Assembly (NCBI GenBank): GCA_947044365.1 | Contig: OX345644.1 | Location: forward strand, 6,524,077-6,588,076 | Source: Petrosia ficiformis | Taxonomy: Eukaryota; Porifera; Demospongiae; Haplosclerida; Petrosiidae | Reading direction: 5' to 3' | DNA length: 64,000 nt | In this document: piece after piece, positions 1 through 11,814 of the stretch | Numbering within the stretch: the stretch's first letter is position 1 | How the letters are laid out: each line of letters opens with the position of its first letter | The notes under the pieces: generated by a model | The model's input: the letters and a program-made list of their open reading frames with translations, nothing else | What the model was told of the DNA's origin: nothing | Databases searched by the model: none | Made by a program: the position numbers and the translations under genes

Positions 1-151
1 TACATGTATGTGTGTTAATGTTAGAATCTCAATAATAACTAATGACTCATTCCTTTAGCGGACAAAATTCTGTTTTGTATATAAGAATTATATGTAGTGT
101 AATGGATTGCCATCTTTACTTTATCAAACTACATGTACTTTGTATCCACAG

Positions 152-573
152 AAAAGTCCACTTACTGACAGTGAATCACCACATGCTACTGCTGTGAGTT
201 AATTAGATGCTGTTTATAAATATTATTCATATTAACACACTATTATCCACAGGCTAAAGTATTTGGTAGTAGTGATCAAGTAAGATATAATATTTATATA
301 ATAGTAATTACCATTCCATTTCATTTATCCCATAGCTTGAAGTACGCAAAGGAAAAGAAGTTGCGATTTCAATGGAAGTATTGAAATCAGGTAATATTTA
401 TATATATACTAATATATAATAGAGGGATCTTGGGCTGTGTATAATTACATTATTACATCCATCTCTATCTATTTCTCATATAATATCTGTTTTATTTTAT
501 CTATAATCTTCATGCAAATTAATATACATGTATATGTTATAATTATTGTGTATATATAATTATATATATATAT

Positions 574-632
<59 letters not shown>

Positions 633-3600
633 ATATATATATATATATATATGTATGTAAATAATACTATGTATCATAATTTTATCTTTATAACATTCTA
701 ATGTAGAAGATGGTGGCTTGGAAGATAATCGTCCATTGCTAAGTACACAAGATTCTTCACCTCATTTGAAAAGGACCAAAGGAGTAAGCTATATGTATAT
801 AATCCATCCATTTATAATCATTTCTCTGATTATGAAAGGGTAAGAGCCATTGTGGGCTAACCTATAAAACACTAAATGCCCACAGTTTTGTAAATACTAT
901 GAAATGTGTCAGGTGAAATTCTAAAATGACTATTATTTCTTGTACATTCAAGTTTAATGCACTATGCATAGACACTGGCTCTGAACTCTTCATAAATATC
1001 GTATGTTTAAAAATTATTATTATTTTATATGTATATTTCTATAGGCGTCTTTTGATTCTAATGGCGAGTCACACATAGGTACTAATGAGGAAGATGATAC
1101 ACTTCTCTCACAAGTCATAGCGAGTGATACCAGCTGGACATCTCTTGTGTTGGAAGTTATAGGTTTAATGTGTGATGGACAACATCGAACACTACAAAAT
1201 TACCTCAGAGATCAACCTGATAACTTTAAGGTAAGGTAGATATCATAGTATAGCCCCTGTAGTAATGGTAATTACCAGATATCAAACTATATAAACTTGT
1301 CTATCCCAATGGTAATAATCATAGGTGTAGGAACGTTTTTCACACTGGGGGGGTACACCATGCATGCACTAGTATAATGGTGGATGGACATGATGTCACT
1401 CGATCATTAACAACAATATGATCAGTTTTAATGTCAGAGAGTCCTCAGTGCTCACCCAGTTTCTACACCTATGACTGCAATAACAAATACTACACAAAAT
1501 ATTATTGCTGTGAATTATTTCTCTACTACAGACTATCAATGTAGTTGCTGAGGTTACTAACTTCCTCCATACATACACAAGTGAACTATCACACAAAACC
1601 CTTGAACATGTTACTCCAATTCTACAAGCATTGATAGAAATGAGTGTTGGCAACTTCAAGAATCAACAAGTTATCTTTGACAAGCTGGTCATTGATCCAA
1701 TTAATAGGATCCTGCAACTACAATTAGGCAATCTTCATGAGGATTGTAATTTTGATGGTCCAGAGGGCAAGGTTGGTTGAGTCACTAACTTAAATAAATG
1801 ATGTAATTATGTATTTGCTTGCTTTGAAACTAATATTTATGTGGTATCATGTTTATATAATTATAATCAAAGATGTGGTTCATTATCTAGCCTCTGTTAG
1901 AACTAAGCCAGTATAAAGAAGAACTATCATCTGATTAGGGTTGAGAGATAGTAACGATGGTCATTATCGCCAGTGTTACTATCACAATAGTGATAGCTAA
2001 AAACTACTGCAACGTGGACATGCGGTTATGAGCGTGTGCATTTGACATTCTCTTGTCTCATCATACCGACAACCATGTGAAAAACATGAGAAAATAGCGA
2101 GGAATATTTTTGGTGAGATTAATCTTTACAAAGAGCTGCAAGTTTTTCTGTTGGATGCCTCTAAGAGTAGTATATAGGAGTACTGTCAAATAAGGGAGAA
2201 TCTGTATCCAAATATTAATTTCTCTATCATCACAGTATTCACTGTTGTTCTTTATCTTTTAAACATCGTGATAGTTTAAAATTTCACTATCACTCAACTG
2301 ATAGCCAAAAATGAGATTTTCAGTTACAATATGGAAATGATTACTGTCGATATTAGCATTACTGCAAATTCCAGTAGTTGAATACATATTTGAATGCTTT
2401 TAATGTTTCTAGTGTCCTGAATGTAAGTACCTACTGAACATGGTTGAAGTGAAAGGGAGTGCAGTTGAACTTGTTGGAATTATGTTGGAGGAGACTAATC
2501 CTGAAACACCTAATGTTGCTCTGGTTAGTTGATGTAATTAATATAATACCAAACGTCTCTAATGAAATTATGGAAGGATGGATGGATGGATGGATGGATG
2601 GATGGATGGATGGATGGATGGATAGATGGAGTGGATGGATGGATGGATGGATGGATGGATGGATGGATGGATGGATGGATGGATAGATGGAGTGGATGGA
2701 TGGATGGATGGATGGATGGATGGATGGATGGATAGATGGAGTGGATGGATGGATGGATGGATGGATAGATGGAGTGGATGGATGGATGGATGGATGGATG
2801 GATAGATGGAGTGGATGCATGTATGTATCAAAGGTTGCATGAATAGTGGATTGCTCTAATCTATTGTAATACTAAATGTGAAACAATGAATGGATGAATG
2901 GAATAGTGATGGATGAATAAATGGATAGGGGAAGAATAGAGAAAGAGCTGGATAGATAGATGAAAGGATAGATAGATAGATAGATGGATTAATGGTGAAT
3001 ATTTGGACAGTACATGGGACAAGTAGATAAATCCTTATTTCACTACAGGGAATAGGTTCGTCTCTTGATGAGGACTCTGTTATTGAGACAATGGGCTTTT
3101 TCCATGAACTGCAGTCTCACCCATTAGTCAAGGATGAACAAATGGATGATGATTGTGAAAGGGGAATGTACAGAGCATACCAGATTCTGGTTGCTCTAAT
3201 GGATTATGAGGCTAGCTCTATCAAAGATATGAGTAAGTGAATATTACCAGAGTGTTGAGCAATTAATAAACCACAGAAGACTATTCAAAATGTATACACA
3301 TCCACATTGTACAAAATTAGGGAAGGGTACATGAAGCAAACAAATGATCTGTTATGCACAACTATAATAGTAGACAAGCTGGTAACTCTGAAATTATTGC
3401 AGTCAATTGCTCCATTGTAGTTTCAAAAATAAACCTTTAACAGTTTGTAAAATCAATATATCCAGAAGTTATAGTCTTAGTCTCATTGTGTATTTATTGA
3501 TGTTTTATTGGTTAGAATCCCTGAAGAAGAGAGCACAAAAGAACAAAGAGGCTCTAAATGATTGTGTTCAACATACTCGATCCATTGAGATACATTTTCA

Positions 3601-6600
3601 GGAAGAAGGTTGTAAACCACTACTGTCTAAAGTTCACTTTCCTTTTGATGACTCTGTAAGTATGTGTGTATAACATGTACGTTTACAACATATTTGATCA
3701 AAAATGTTGTCTGTAGAAACTGTAAGCATTTTAATATTCTCTTGAAATGTGTTCATTTGACACTTAAAAAATAATTGTGTATTTTCATATATGCATAATA
3801 TGCATGTACATGTAAGTATATAATATGTTTGTTGGAGTGTATATATATGTACCTGTGTGTGATACATTTATCTTATAGAATACTCTCAGAGAAGAAATAA
3901 CGGAACAAGTACGCTGGAATGTTAATCGTGATTCAATGGAGGACAAGCAGAGATCTCTACTTGATCTCATGCCAGCACTTAAGAATGATATTAAACATCA
4001 GGTTAGAAAAATGGAAATAGACATGGTCTATCAATCAGCTACTAAGCTGTATTGTTTTGAATACAATAATAGAAGTTGTATACAGTTGATGTAAGAACAG
4101 ACAGACGAACAGACAATATAATGAGGAAAATGAATTACCTTACTTATTTTTTTCAGGCTCGTTTGAGAGACACACTTATATTGAGACCAATTTTGGCTTA
4201 CCAGTAAGTGTTAAAATAATAGATAGGCAGTTGTCCTTGATAACATATGACCTTGTCTCTGTCCTCTTATTCCTTTCATGCTCATCTTTAATTTATTAAT
4301 GTATCTTCTCTTCTTTAATTTCTTTTCTTTATCATCAATTTACTATTTTTCTATAAACTAGTACATTCCGGACTCGTCTGCTAATGTTTATAACTCTCCT
4401 GTTAAATTTGTTTGTACTCTTTACATTCGAAGTACCAGACAGTGCTCAAGACAACAACAGGTTTGAATTACATAATTTCTAGTAGTATGTATCTATAACT
4501 AAAACCCCTTTTAGTAAGGCATTGTAGCTTTAGTTAGCTAATTGGCAACTAATGAGCACCTTAAGTTAGTTAACTAAAACTAAAACCCGTTTGTTAAGTC
4601 TAACTATAACTAAATATTTTAAGACAGTAGACATCCCATACTATAAACTAAATTTTATAATTCTAAAACAACACTAATTCTAAGAGTCTTACTGTACTAT
4701 ACTACAGAGTCTTTTTACCTCAAACTGATGTATGGTTTCGACGCTACTTGCTGTTTATTCTGGGTGCAATACATTTGATTATGTCCTTTTGGATTGTGAT
4801 AGAATATTTTCTCATAAACTGGCCACATTTCAAGTTGCCTCAGTTCTTCTATACATATTGGTTAGTGTCTGTGTCTGTCTGTTTTTGTTTCTGTGTCTGT
4901 GTACTACTACTAGAGATGTTATTTAATCCAATTAATTGTGTTTCATCATGTTATAACTTTATTTTTCAGGGTTAAAATCGCTCATCTTGTAAGTGGAGAC
5001 AGGAGCCCATTCAAACAGCTTCCACAGTTTACGTTCCTTGACGTCAATATATTTGGAGTAACAACATTATATATGCTTATATTTCTAGCATGTTCCATCT
5101 TGTCTTTAGCATTCAGGGGATATTTCTATTGTATCTGTCTCCTGTTTATTATTGCTACCAATGACATATTACAACGTGTACTCAAAGCTGTTACAAAAAA
5201 TGGTACGTAATTTTAATAATTCTACTACATATATACAAGTGTTCAACCATTTAAATGTATGTTTAATGGCTTGAAACTTCCCAGTATACAGTATTATCTG
5301 TTTAGCTGGAGGTAAAGACTAGGAAGATAGGGCAACATGTTGTTTTGCAACAAAAATTATTCCATTGCTGAAACAAATCTCTTTCTTTCCAGGAACGTCT
5401 CTCATTTGGGTTGGAATTCTGGGATTGATTGTACTCTTCATATATGCTGTGTTATCTTTTGCTACACTGCACAATAAGTTCGTAGCAGATAATGATGATG
5501 GTTCGCTTTATTGTGATACATTGACTCAATGTATGTACTCTGTACTACGCTATGGACTAATTGATAACCTTGGACTGGTAAATTCAAATAGATGGATGAA
5601 TGGATGGATGGATGGATGGATGGATGGATGGATGGATATTGATGAAAATAGATGGATGGATGAATTAGTAGATGGATGGATGATGGATGGATGGATAGTT
5701 GGATAATGATCAATCAATAGATTGATAGATGTATGGAAATGGACATCTAGTAGACAGATAATCAAACAACTGTTTTCAAATTAGGTAGTACCATTGAGTA
5801 GTGATGGAGAAGCACCTGGCTATAGTTCAAACCTCCAACCTGTACGTCTGATATATGATATATCATTCTTTATCATCGTTACTACCATTGGTCTGAACAT
5901 CGTGTTTGGTATCATTGTTGATACTTTTGGAGAACTGAGAGAGGAAAGAGTAAGTTCTCACAACAATATATAGCTCTGTACTTTTAGTATCCTCATGCTC
6001 AAACAGTCAAAATCTCTCTCTTTCTTTTTCTCTCTCTCTCTCTCCTCTCTATATATTTATTTATTTATTTATTTATTTATATATCTATTTATTTATCTAT
6101 CTATCTATCTTCTCTCTCTGTCTCTTCACTTCCTCAAACCCCTACCTCCCTCCTCTCAGAGTAGTATTGAAGCTGAACAGAAAAGCAAGTGTTTTATATG
6201 TGATCTGTCAAGCTATGACTTTGAGCGTAAAGCTAAGGTAAAAGCATACCCAATATCTATACACACATAGTCAATCACATACATTGTTATTAATCATTAC
6301 AGGGTTTTAAAAACCATTATAAGCTTGACCACAACATGTGGGACTATGTGTACTACTCATTGTATCTTGATTCTATTGATACTGGAGATCATAATGCCAT
6401 ACAGAAATATGTCTATGAGCAAGTGAGTATAATACGAAAAATTATAATGCTTTTTAGTTATCATAACCGTATATTGTATAATTATAATCATGTGACATTA
6501 ATTAGTCCATTCAATGTCTATATAATGTATCCATCTATCTATTTTATCTACCATCATCTATATAATTATATCTCTTATTAAGATTTTGGAGAATGATACT

Positions 6601-7441
6601 GGATTCTTCCCCCAAGAAGAGGCTCGTTGTTTCAAAGGTGAAGAAGACACTACAGGACAAAAGTTAGATGAATTGCAAGATAAAGTTGAAGGCATCTTGC
6701 AACGATTTAAAGAAAAGGTAAATCATATTTGTTCATAATGCAATCGAGTATAACTTCAGACTATACAATCATACAATCAAATCACACAGCTAATATTAAA
6801 ACTGAGCATTCTAATATATTATACTCAATGCCATAATTAGCAGCATCATAAAATGTGTATATCAAATCGTAATTATTACGTTATTCATGGACTTATTGAG
6901 AGTGCATGTTTTAACTATAACTTAACCGAAATTCACACATGTAGAGTACCTGACATTATTAAGTTTACATACTATCACTGTACTTCACAGTGTACTTTGT
7001 GAGTGAAGTGTACTGTACTTTGAATGTACTACACAGTATTACACCTTAGTACTATGCTATCACATACAAATGTAAAGGGAATTCACACATTCTGTTAGGT
7101 AACTTAAGTAAAAATATGAACTACAGCTCTACCGCTATAAATAGCTAAATAGATATTGGCTAATTCTATATATAACTTAAACTGTACTAAGCACTATCTA
7201 GAATCTTAGCATATTATAACTGTGGCTATTTTTAATGGAACTTGTTTTTAAATCATCTTATAATATTTTATGTCAACAGGAGCATGCAAAGAGCATAAAT
7301 GCAAAAAGAGCTGAACAAAGGAAGTTTGAACAAGTCCTCAAGACTCGAAAATCGAATGTCAGTAGTGTTGGATTGCAATCATTGCATCCTTCTTTATCAA
7401 CCTCATTTTCATTCAAGGAAGACTCGACTGAAGGTCCTTAA
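152..7441 (+). CDS. ITPR: IP3 receptor-like calcium release channel, C-terminal ~853 residues (5' end outside the window)
   Basis: I join 20 exons: 152-193, 253-279, 336-390, 707-783, 1045-1230, 1532-1771, 2413-2523, 3049-3232, 3516-3655, 3879-4001, 4157-4203, 4362-4460, 4708-4860, 4970-5202, 5393-5577, 5785-5949, 6160-6237, 6303-6422, 6583-6717 and 7280-7441 (TAA). All have GT-AG borders, keep frame and total 2562 nt. The part encoded by 1045-1771 (containing [12 protein letters not shown]) fits the RIH-associated domain. Exons 4362-5949 encode the membrane region, ending in an inner helix with [17 protein letters not shown]. Exons 6160-6422 carry the IP3R-type C-terminal zinc site, CFIC plus H-x4-H next to HNMWDY, followed by a short coiled coil. 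Family role: ER ligand-gated calcium release. Odd point: the GGGxGD selectivity filter expected after the pore helix is absent (IDNLGLVV lies there). Family call is strong; channel function is uncertain. Confidence 0.88.
541..650. repeat. (AT)n microsatellite in an ITPR intron
   Basis: About 110 bp of nearly pure TA dinucleotide, interrupted by a few ATATAC and ATGTAA units, between exons 336-390 and 707-783. No coding content seen. Confidence 0.9.
2573..3000. repeat. GGAT tetranucleotide array in an ITPR intron
   Basis: From 2573 to 2820 GGAT units are grouped into blocks broken by GATAGATGGAGT, giving a higher-order pattern. A degenerate GGAT/GATA tail runs to about 3000. Open frames on both strands (Trp-Met-Asp-Gly or Ile-His-Pro-Ser runs) are translations of the repeat and not genes. 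Confidence 0.92.
3683..3757 (+). repeat. Solo fragment of the ~180-bp intronic satellite
   Basis: The stretch resembles one part of the satellite arrays at 12787, 40430 and 51515: TTTGATCAAAAATGTTGT, then a GTAGAAACTGTAAGCATTTT block and ATTCTCTTGAAAT. It lies in the intron between ITPR exons 3516-3655 and 3879-4001. Only about 75 bp are recognisable. Confidence 0.7.
4495..4640. repeat. Dispersed TTAGTT/AACTAA-rich repeat, copy 1
   Basis: AT-rich repeat with AACTAAAACCC and its complement TTTAGTTAGCTAA, in the intron between exons 4362-4460 and 4708-4860. Related sequence recurs at 42035-42260 and 62745-62930. No ORF and no clear termini. Confidence 0.55.
5590..5735. repeat. GGAT array in the intron that splits the ITPR pore
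   Basis: GGAT units with ATAGATGGATGA interruptions fill most of intron 5578-5784. That intron interrupts the coding sequence at the position where the selectivity filter would be. Confidence 0.88.
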
Positions 7442-8054
7442 CTTGAAGACTTTTTTGATTTTATGACCAGTCATAACAAAATAATTTTATTCTACTGTTT
7501 TGTGATTATCCCCATTTTGTCGTAGGAACTTGTTTTTAATATGATAAATAAAGTAGTTTAGTAAATACACTACAATTTGTATTTCCTTGATATTTTAGTA
7601 CCGGTATTTGTTAGAATATTAGTTTTCAATAAAAGATAATTGTTGTAACTGAATATGTCTACAAGATGTACTTAACTATGTATGCATGACAGATATGTTG
7701 TGCTTATAATTAGTTCAAATAGATATATAAATTTTGTATGAACACACTGATTGTAAATGGGGCAAATGACACACTAGCAAGATGGATGGGTATGTCTATT
7801 ATCATAATAACCTATAGCTATTTATCAAGTTGGACAAGTCCCCAGAATATGCTTTGTGTTAGTCAGATCAAAACTTTAATTAATTAAGTAAATTATTATT
7901 AATCATAATTATTATACTAATTACCAAAATCATAAGTATTAGAAAGTTCACAACAGACATATATATATATAAAAGATATTATCAACATTGTGAGGCACTG
8001 GCCTCTAGAGTCAGTTAAGTACTAGTTAATATTGTTACTTTTTTGTTAGTAAAG
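7442..8054. other. Convergent 3' spacer with ITPR poly(A) signal
   Basis: Between the ITPR stop (plus) and the MYND gene stop (minus). AATAAA at about 7547-7552 and CAATAAAAG at about 7628 are candidate polyadenylation signals for ITPR. Otherwise AT-rich with no coding content seen. Confidence 0.6.
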
Positions 8055-11000
8055 TTACTTGTTGGTATTGCAGGTTTCCTTATGTCTAGTCCAGTCTTTT
8101 CTTTGGCATTCTTTACTACAATAGGCAATAGTAGAACAATGAGAACATTTTAATAACGAAGTAGAGTTTTTTCCACAACCTCCACATGTTGCCATCACAA
8201 CATCACATTTTGTTACTGGATGAGTCTTGGATTTGTGTATAAGGCAAATTGGTTTGTGAACGGGCCAATCCTTCTTCTGACATTCTTTGCCACAATATTC
8301 AACTTGACCACATCCAGAGCATTTCTTCAAGTCTTCATGTTGTGTGTTACAATAACTACATCGTTTAGTAGTTGCTTTCATTGAAGGGGAAATGGTACTG
8401 GATGATAGTATAGATTCCATCGCTTGTTCTGTAGGTGAACTAATGGATGAGGATTTAGTTCTAAGTTCAGGTTTAACGTATAACGGATAAACAAGAGCAC
8501 GTTTGAAATGCTGAATAAAACTATCTTTACCTAACGGATGTCGGACATCAAGAGTTTGTTTAGCAAAGTAATCCAGTACTTTCATGAGAACTGGAAGTTC
8601 ATCATCATCTATAGTAATATCAAGATGTCGCTCTCTTTCTTTCATTCCTCTCAGCATCCATTTTGTAAAAACTGCTTCCTCAACTCCTGAGCTGTTAAAA
8701 GTATAAAACAGATCAAACGCTGGTGAGCCATTCTGAATATCAAAGACTAAATCATGAATTATGAATAATCCAACGGTATTGGGGTTACTTGTGTGTGAAC
8801 ACATGATGCGAGCATAGCGAGGTTGCGATGTAAAGAGATCCGATAATGTATCTTTGACATTCTCAATGGGGGACTTCTGTATTCTAACAGAATTGGTCTT
8901 CAGCAAATTTAGCTCTTCATGAGTAAACTGTAAGAAAATACAAGATTGGAGAATATCATTACGTAAAGTTAATTTTGGATAGAATAGTTTGTTATCAGGG
9001 TTTCTATGAGCAAGAACCCTCTCATTATAAAAGTGATAATCACCAAGTGGAACGTGAAGCGAGAGTGTCTTGTTTCGTCGTGATAACTTTATGTGTACTT
9101 TTGAGGTACAAATGGGAGATGGATAATGAAGTGTCATCTTACTCTCTCCACATGTAATTTCAAAACTACTGTTTGAAATTGGGACAGATTTAAGTGGTAA
9201 ACCTTGATGAAGTACAGCCTCGTTTAACGAGATGGTTGTGTGATAGTGGTCACTTTTATTTACAAACTCTGTAACCCTACCAAAAATGATCGTTGAATGT
9301 TTCACTACAGAGGGAATATTGGCTGAATACCTCACAATATGTGAAGGTATTTCGTTTACCTTTGTCTTATGGAGTATACCACCAACACATGAGAAGGACC
9401 CGATAAATGGCAGTTTTCCAATATCGTACTTCGAAATAGTTAGACTATATGAAGCATTTATCATGCTGAGGGGCAAAAAAAAGGAGATCTTGATCTTTGC
9501 TAGGCCCTCAGGTTCACACACAACTGAGTCAATAACATGTATGTCATCTTGGATTGGTGTTACCCAGTTAGGAAGAGTTAATATATCATGATCAGTATTA
9601 TGCATGAATATGATAAAAAATGGGGAATGTCTGTCATTTGGATCGCTCTGTGTGTCTACAGTCACCATGAACTGACCAATGAACTCATCAATTGGCTTAT
9701 TATTACAAATAGGACAGTCACCATCGGATAACGTGATGTGAAGATGTAACTCATGTAATAGAATTTGAGTTTGTAAATGGAGTAGAAATGGGCGCATGTC
9801 ATTATCCTCACGAAGCAGTTGACATAACCTATCCCAGTAAGAGTGATGTTGTGTGTGACCTGACTTGCCTACTCGTTTAGCATAACAACTAATAGACTCA
9901 ACAGCTGTTTGTGTGCACAGAGCAATCCTTGAAACTAAACCACTCCCATCATCCACACACTGTAGGAAAGATGTAGTTGATGTCTTGATGCAATTAAACA
10001 ATGCTTCGGCAACATTTTGCTTCAAACTATCCAATACTGAAGGTTTTAACACATCAGTCTTTGCCCACATCAGTGTACAATCCTTTCCTACCCTCACTAA
10101 ATTCTGTATTATATCGTCCATATCTATATTCGGTATTAACTTATAGCCATCCGAATCACCACAACTAATACAACGAACACCATACAACTGTAGTAAACCT
10201 TTAGATGGAATACCAAACAAAGCCTTGATAAACTCTTCGATATCAGGAGATACGTAACCGTATAAAAGACTAGTTGTGAATATTAAACCGTCCTCTTTCA
10301 GTAGAGGAGTAACTGAAAATACCACAGCTGGTGGAGAAAGAGGATCAATCAGATTTGATGTAAAAATAGCATCAAATTTGTTCTCTGGATCATTACGAAG
10401 TTCCAGAGAATACGCAATGGCATCTGAGCAGTCCACTATGAATTTAACATTCATATTGGATTTTAAAATGCTTGCTGTCGAAGACAGCCAAATTGCAAAC
10501 TGCTGGACACAGTTTGCAAGAAGTGGCTGACTTTTAACATCACTAACGAGACTCCCAGCTGGAATTCCAGCTTTCTTCTTCGATATACTACCCAGAAAAT
10601 GATAACACTTGTATGGAACTGAAGCATAATGTAATGAATAGAAATTGTCCTCCTCAAAAAAGCTGGAGTTCACAGTACAATTTGTACTATCATAAGACAA
10701 CCCAAAAACCATTTCAGCATACGCATTTCCTCCTTCAATGTAAGCATCAAAATCATTGACTAACAACTTGTGATCAACTTGTCCAGATGTATATGTTACT
10801 CCAAGAAGAGCTATTATTGCTGAATGAGAATAAGCCTGCCGAGAGTGTATTTTCCTAAAAATCGTTCCCTTTCTTTCTCCGTGCATCCATTCACAAGTAC
10901 CAGAAAATTCCAGCCACATTCTCCACATTTTTCGAATTTGTTGTAAAGTATAGCCATTTTGAAATTTTACGATATAATGAAGAGGATTATCTTTGGATTC

Positions 11001-11483
11001 TACCCAGTGTTCAGTACTCTCTGAAAACCGTAAAAGAGTTCGAAGAGCATCATGAAATATACGTTTGTGACAAGGTAACAGTTCATGGCAATACCATATG
11101 GACCAAACTGAAGATATCCATTCTTTCATCTTCTGTGGATTCTTCACACCATCAGGCATTTTCATAATCAAGTAAAGAAATAAAATATTTCGAGCCAAAA
11201 CGCCAGCAGAGACATCATTCAGGTTAAATGTGACTCCTTCAAAACAATCATGGCCTACGAATCGATCAAAATTCTTCCATAAGGTGTACAAACAGGACCG
11301 TATATCTCCACACCCTAGTACAAGGATTAATGGATTACACTCATCTTTCACTGACTCCAAGAAGTCCTCAGGACGCGTGTTGCCATAAGCATAGTAATAG
11401 TGAAACTCACTGTAATGGACATAACGAACAGGAGGTATACACAACTTGGGAGGATTTTTATAAGCCAAAGGTAGCCGATCCAT
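8055..11483 (-). CDS. Intronless DUF4470 protein with two C-terminal MYND zinc fingers (1142 aa)
   Basis: One uninterrupted frame from ATG at 11483 (MDRLPLAY...) to the stop at 8055. Residues ~20-110 have the aromatic FHYYYAYGN start and the LVLGCGDIRSCLYTLWKN core of DUF4470, a region also found at the N-terminus of DNAAF3-like and MYND proteins. Two MYND zinc fingers follow at ~1042-1080 and ~1100-1138, each C-x2-C ... C-x2-C ... C-x3-C ... H-x3-C with the family pattern YCxKECQxKDWxxHK. The ~900-residue middle shows no recognised domain. MYND fingers bind proline-rich partners; the substrate is unknown. It is odd as a 3.4-kb single exon among intron-dense neighbours, so it may be an old retrocopy or an ordinary member of a single-exon family. 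Confidence 0.85.
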   Translation of the reverse strand: MDRLPLAYKNPPKLCIPPVRYVHYSEFHYYYAYGNTRPEDFLESVKDECNPLILVLGCGDIRSCLYTLWKNFDRFVGHDCFEGVTFNLNDVSAGVLARNILFLYLIMKMPDGVKNPQKMKEWISSVWSIWYCHELLPCHKRIFHDALRTLLRFSESTEHWVESKDNPLHYIVKFQNGYTLQQIRKMWRMWLEFSGTCEWMHGERKGTIFRKIHSRQAYSHSAIIALLGVTYTSGQVDHKLLVNDFDAYIEGGNAYAEMVFGLSYDSTNCTVNSSFFEEDNFYSLHYASVPYKCYHFLGSISKKKAGIPAGSLVSDVKSQPLLANCVQQFAIWLSSTASILKSNMNVKFIVDCSDAIAYSLELRNDPENKFDAIFTSNLIDPLSPPAVVFSVTPLLKEDGLIFTTSLLYGYVSPDIEEFIKALFGIPSKGLLQLYGVRCISCGDSDGYKLIPNIDMDDIIQNLVRVGKDCTLMWAKTDVLKPSVLDSLKQNVAEALFNCIKTSTTSFLQCVDDGSGLVSRIALCTQTAVESISCYAKRVGKSGHTQHHSYWDRLCQLLREDNDMRPFLLHLQTQILLHELHLHITLSDGDCPICNNKPIDEFIGQFMVTVDTQSDPNDRHSPFFIIFMHNTDHDILTLPNWVTPIQDDIHVIDSVVCEPEGLAKIKISFFLPLSMINASYSLTISKYDIGKLPFIGSFSCVGGILHKTKVNEIPSHIVRYSANIPSVVKHSTIIFGRVTEFVNKSDHYHTTISLNEAVLHQGLPLKSVPISNSSFEITCGESKMTLHYPSPICTSKVHIKLSRRNKTLSLHVPLGDYHFYNERVLAHRNPDNKLFYPKLTLRNDILQSCIFLQFTHEELNLLKTNSVRIQKSPIENVKDTLSDLFTSQPRYARIMCSHTSNPNTVGLFIIHDLVFDIQNGSPAFDLFYTFNSSGVEEAVFTKWMLRGMKERERHLDITIDDDELPVLMKVLDYFAKQTLDVRHPLGKDSFIQHFKRALVYPLYVKPELRTKSSSISSPTEQAMESILSSSTISPSMKATTKRCSYCNTQHEDLKKCSGCGQVEYCGKECQKKDWPVHKPICLIHKSKTHPVTKCDVVMATCGGCGKNSTSLLKCSHCSTIAYCSKECQRKDWTRHKETCNTNK

Positions 11484-11814
11484 AATTCTGAGAACAGCAA
11501 AATGAATGATTTATAGTGTCAGTAAAGTCACTGCCAACACAGCAATAATTTAAAATTCCATACCCCTTTATCATAATTAAATAATTAAATATCAAAATTT
11601 TGCTATACAGAAAAAAAAAAGTGTACAAACACACACACACATCCATGTACTATTAATAACTAGTTCAATAATATTAATATATATTACTAAATATTCCTAA
11701 TTACAGGATACAGCTGTGAATATACAAGTAATATAACATCATGCACATAATTATAATTGATGTCACACCCACACCCATATAAGGAAGTTAATAAAAATGG
11801 GGTGTTACTTTGAA
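11484..11814. other. Short spacer between MYND gene and CAPZA
   Basis: 331 bp holding the 5' flank of the MYND gene (minus strand) and the CAPZA 3' end. It contains a poly-A/CA stretch near 11610-11640. No gene and no clear promoter motif seen. Confidence 0.6.

Noticed and set aside
2431..2840. Frames rich in His-Pro-Ser-Ile or Trp-Met-Asp-Gly
   Set aside because: Translation of GGAT tetranucleotides in an ITPR intron; no codon structure beyond the repeat. Same for 18384-19002, 34148-34300 and 49513-49836.
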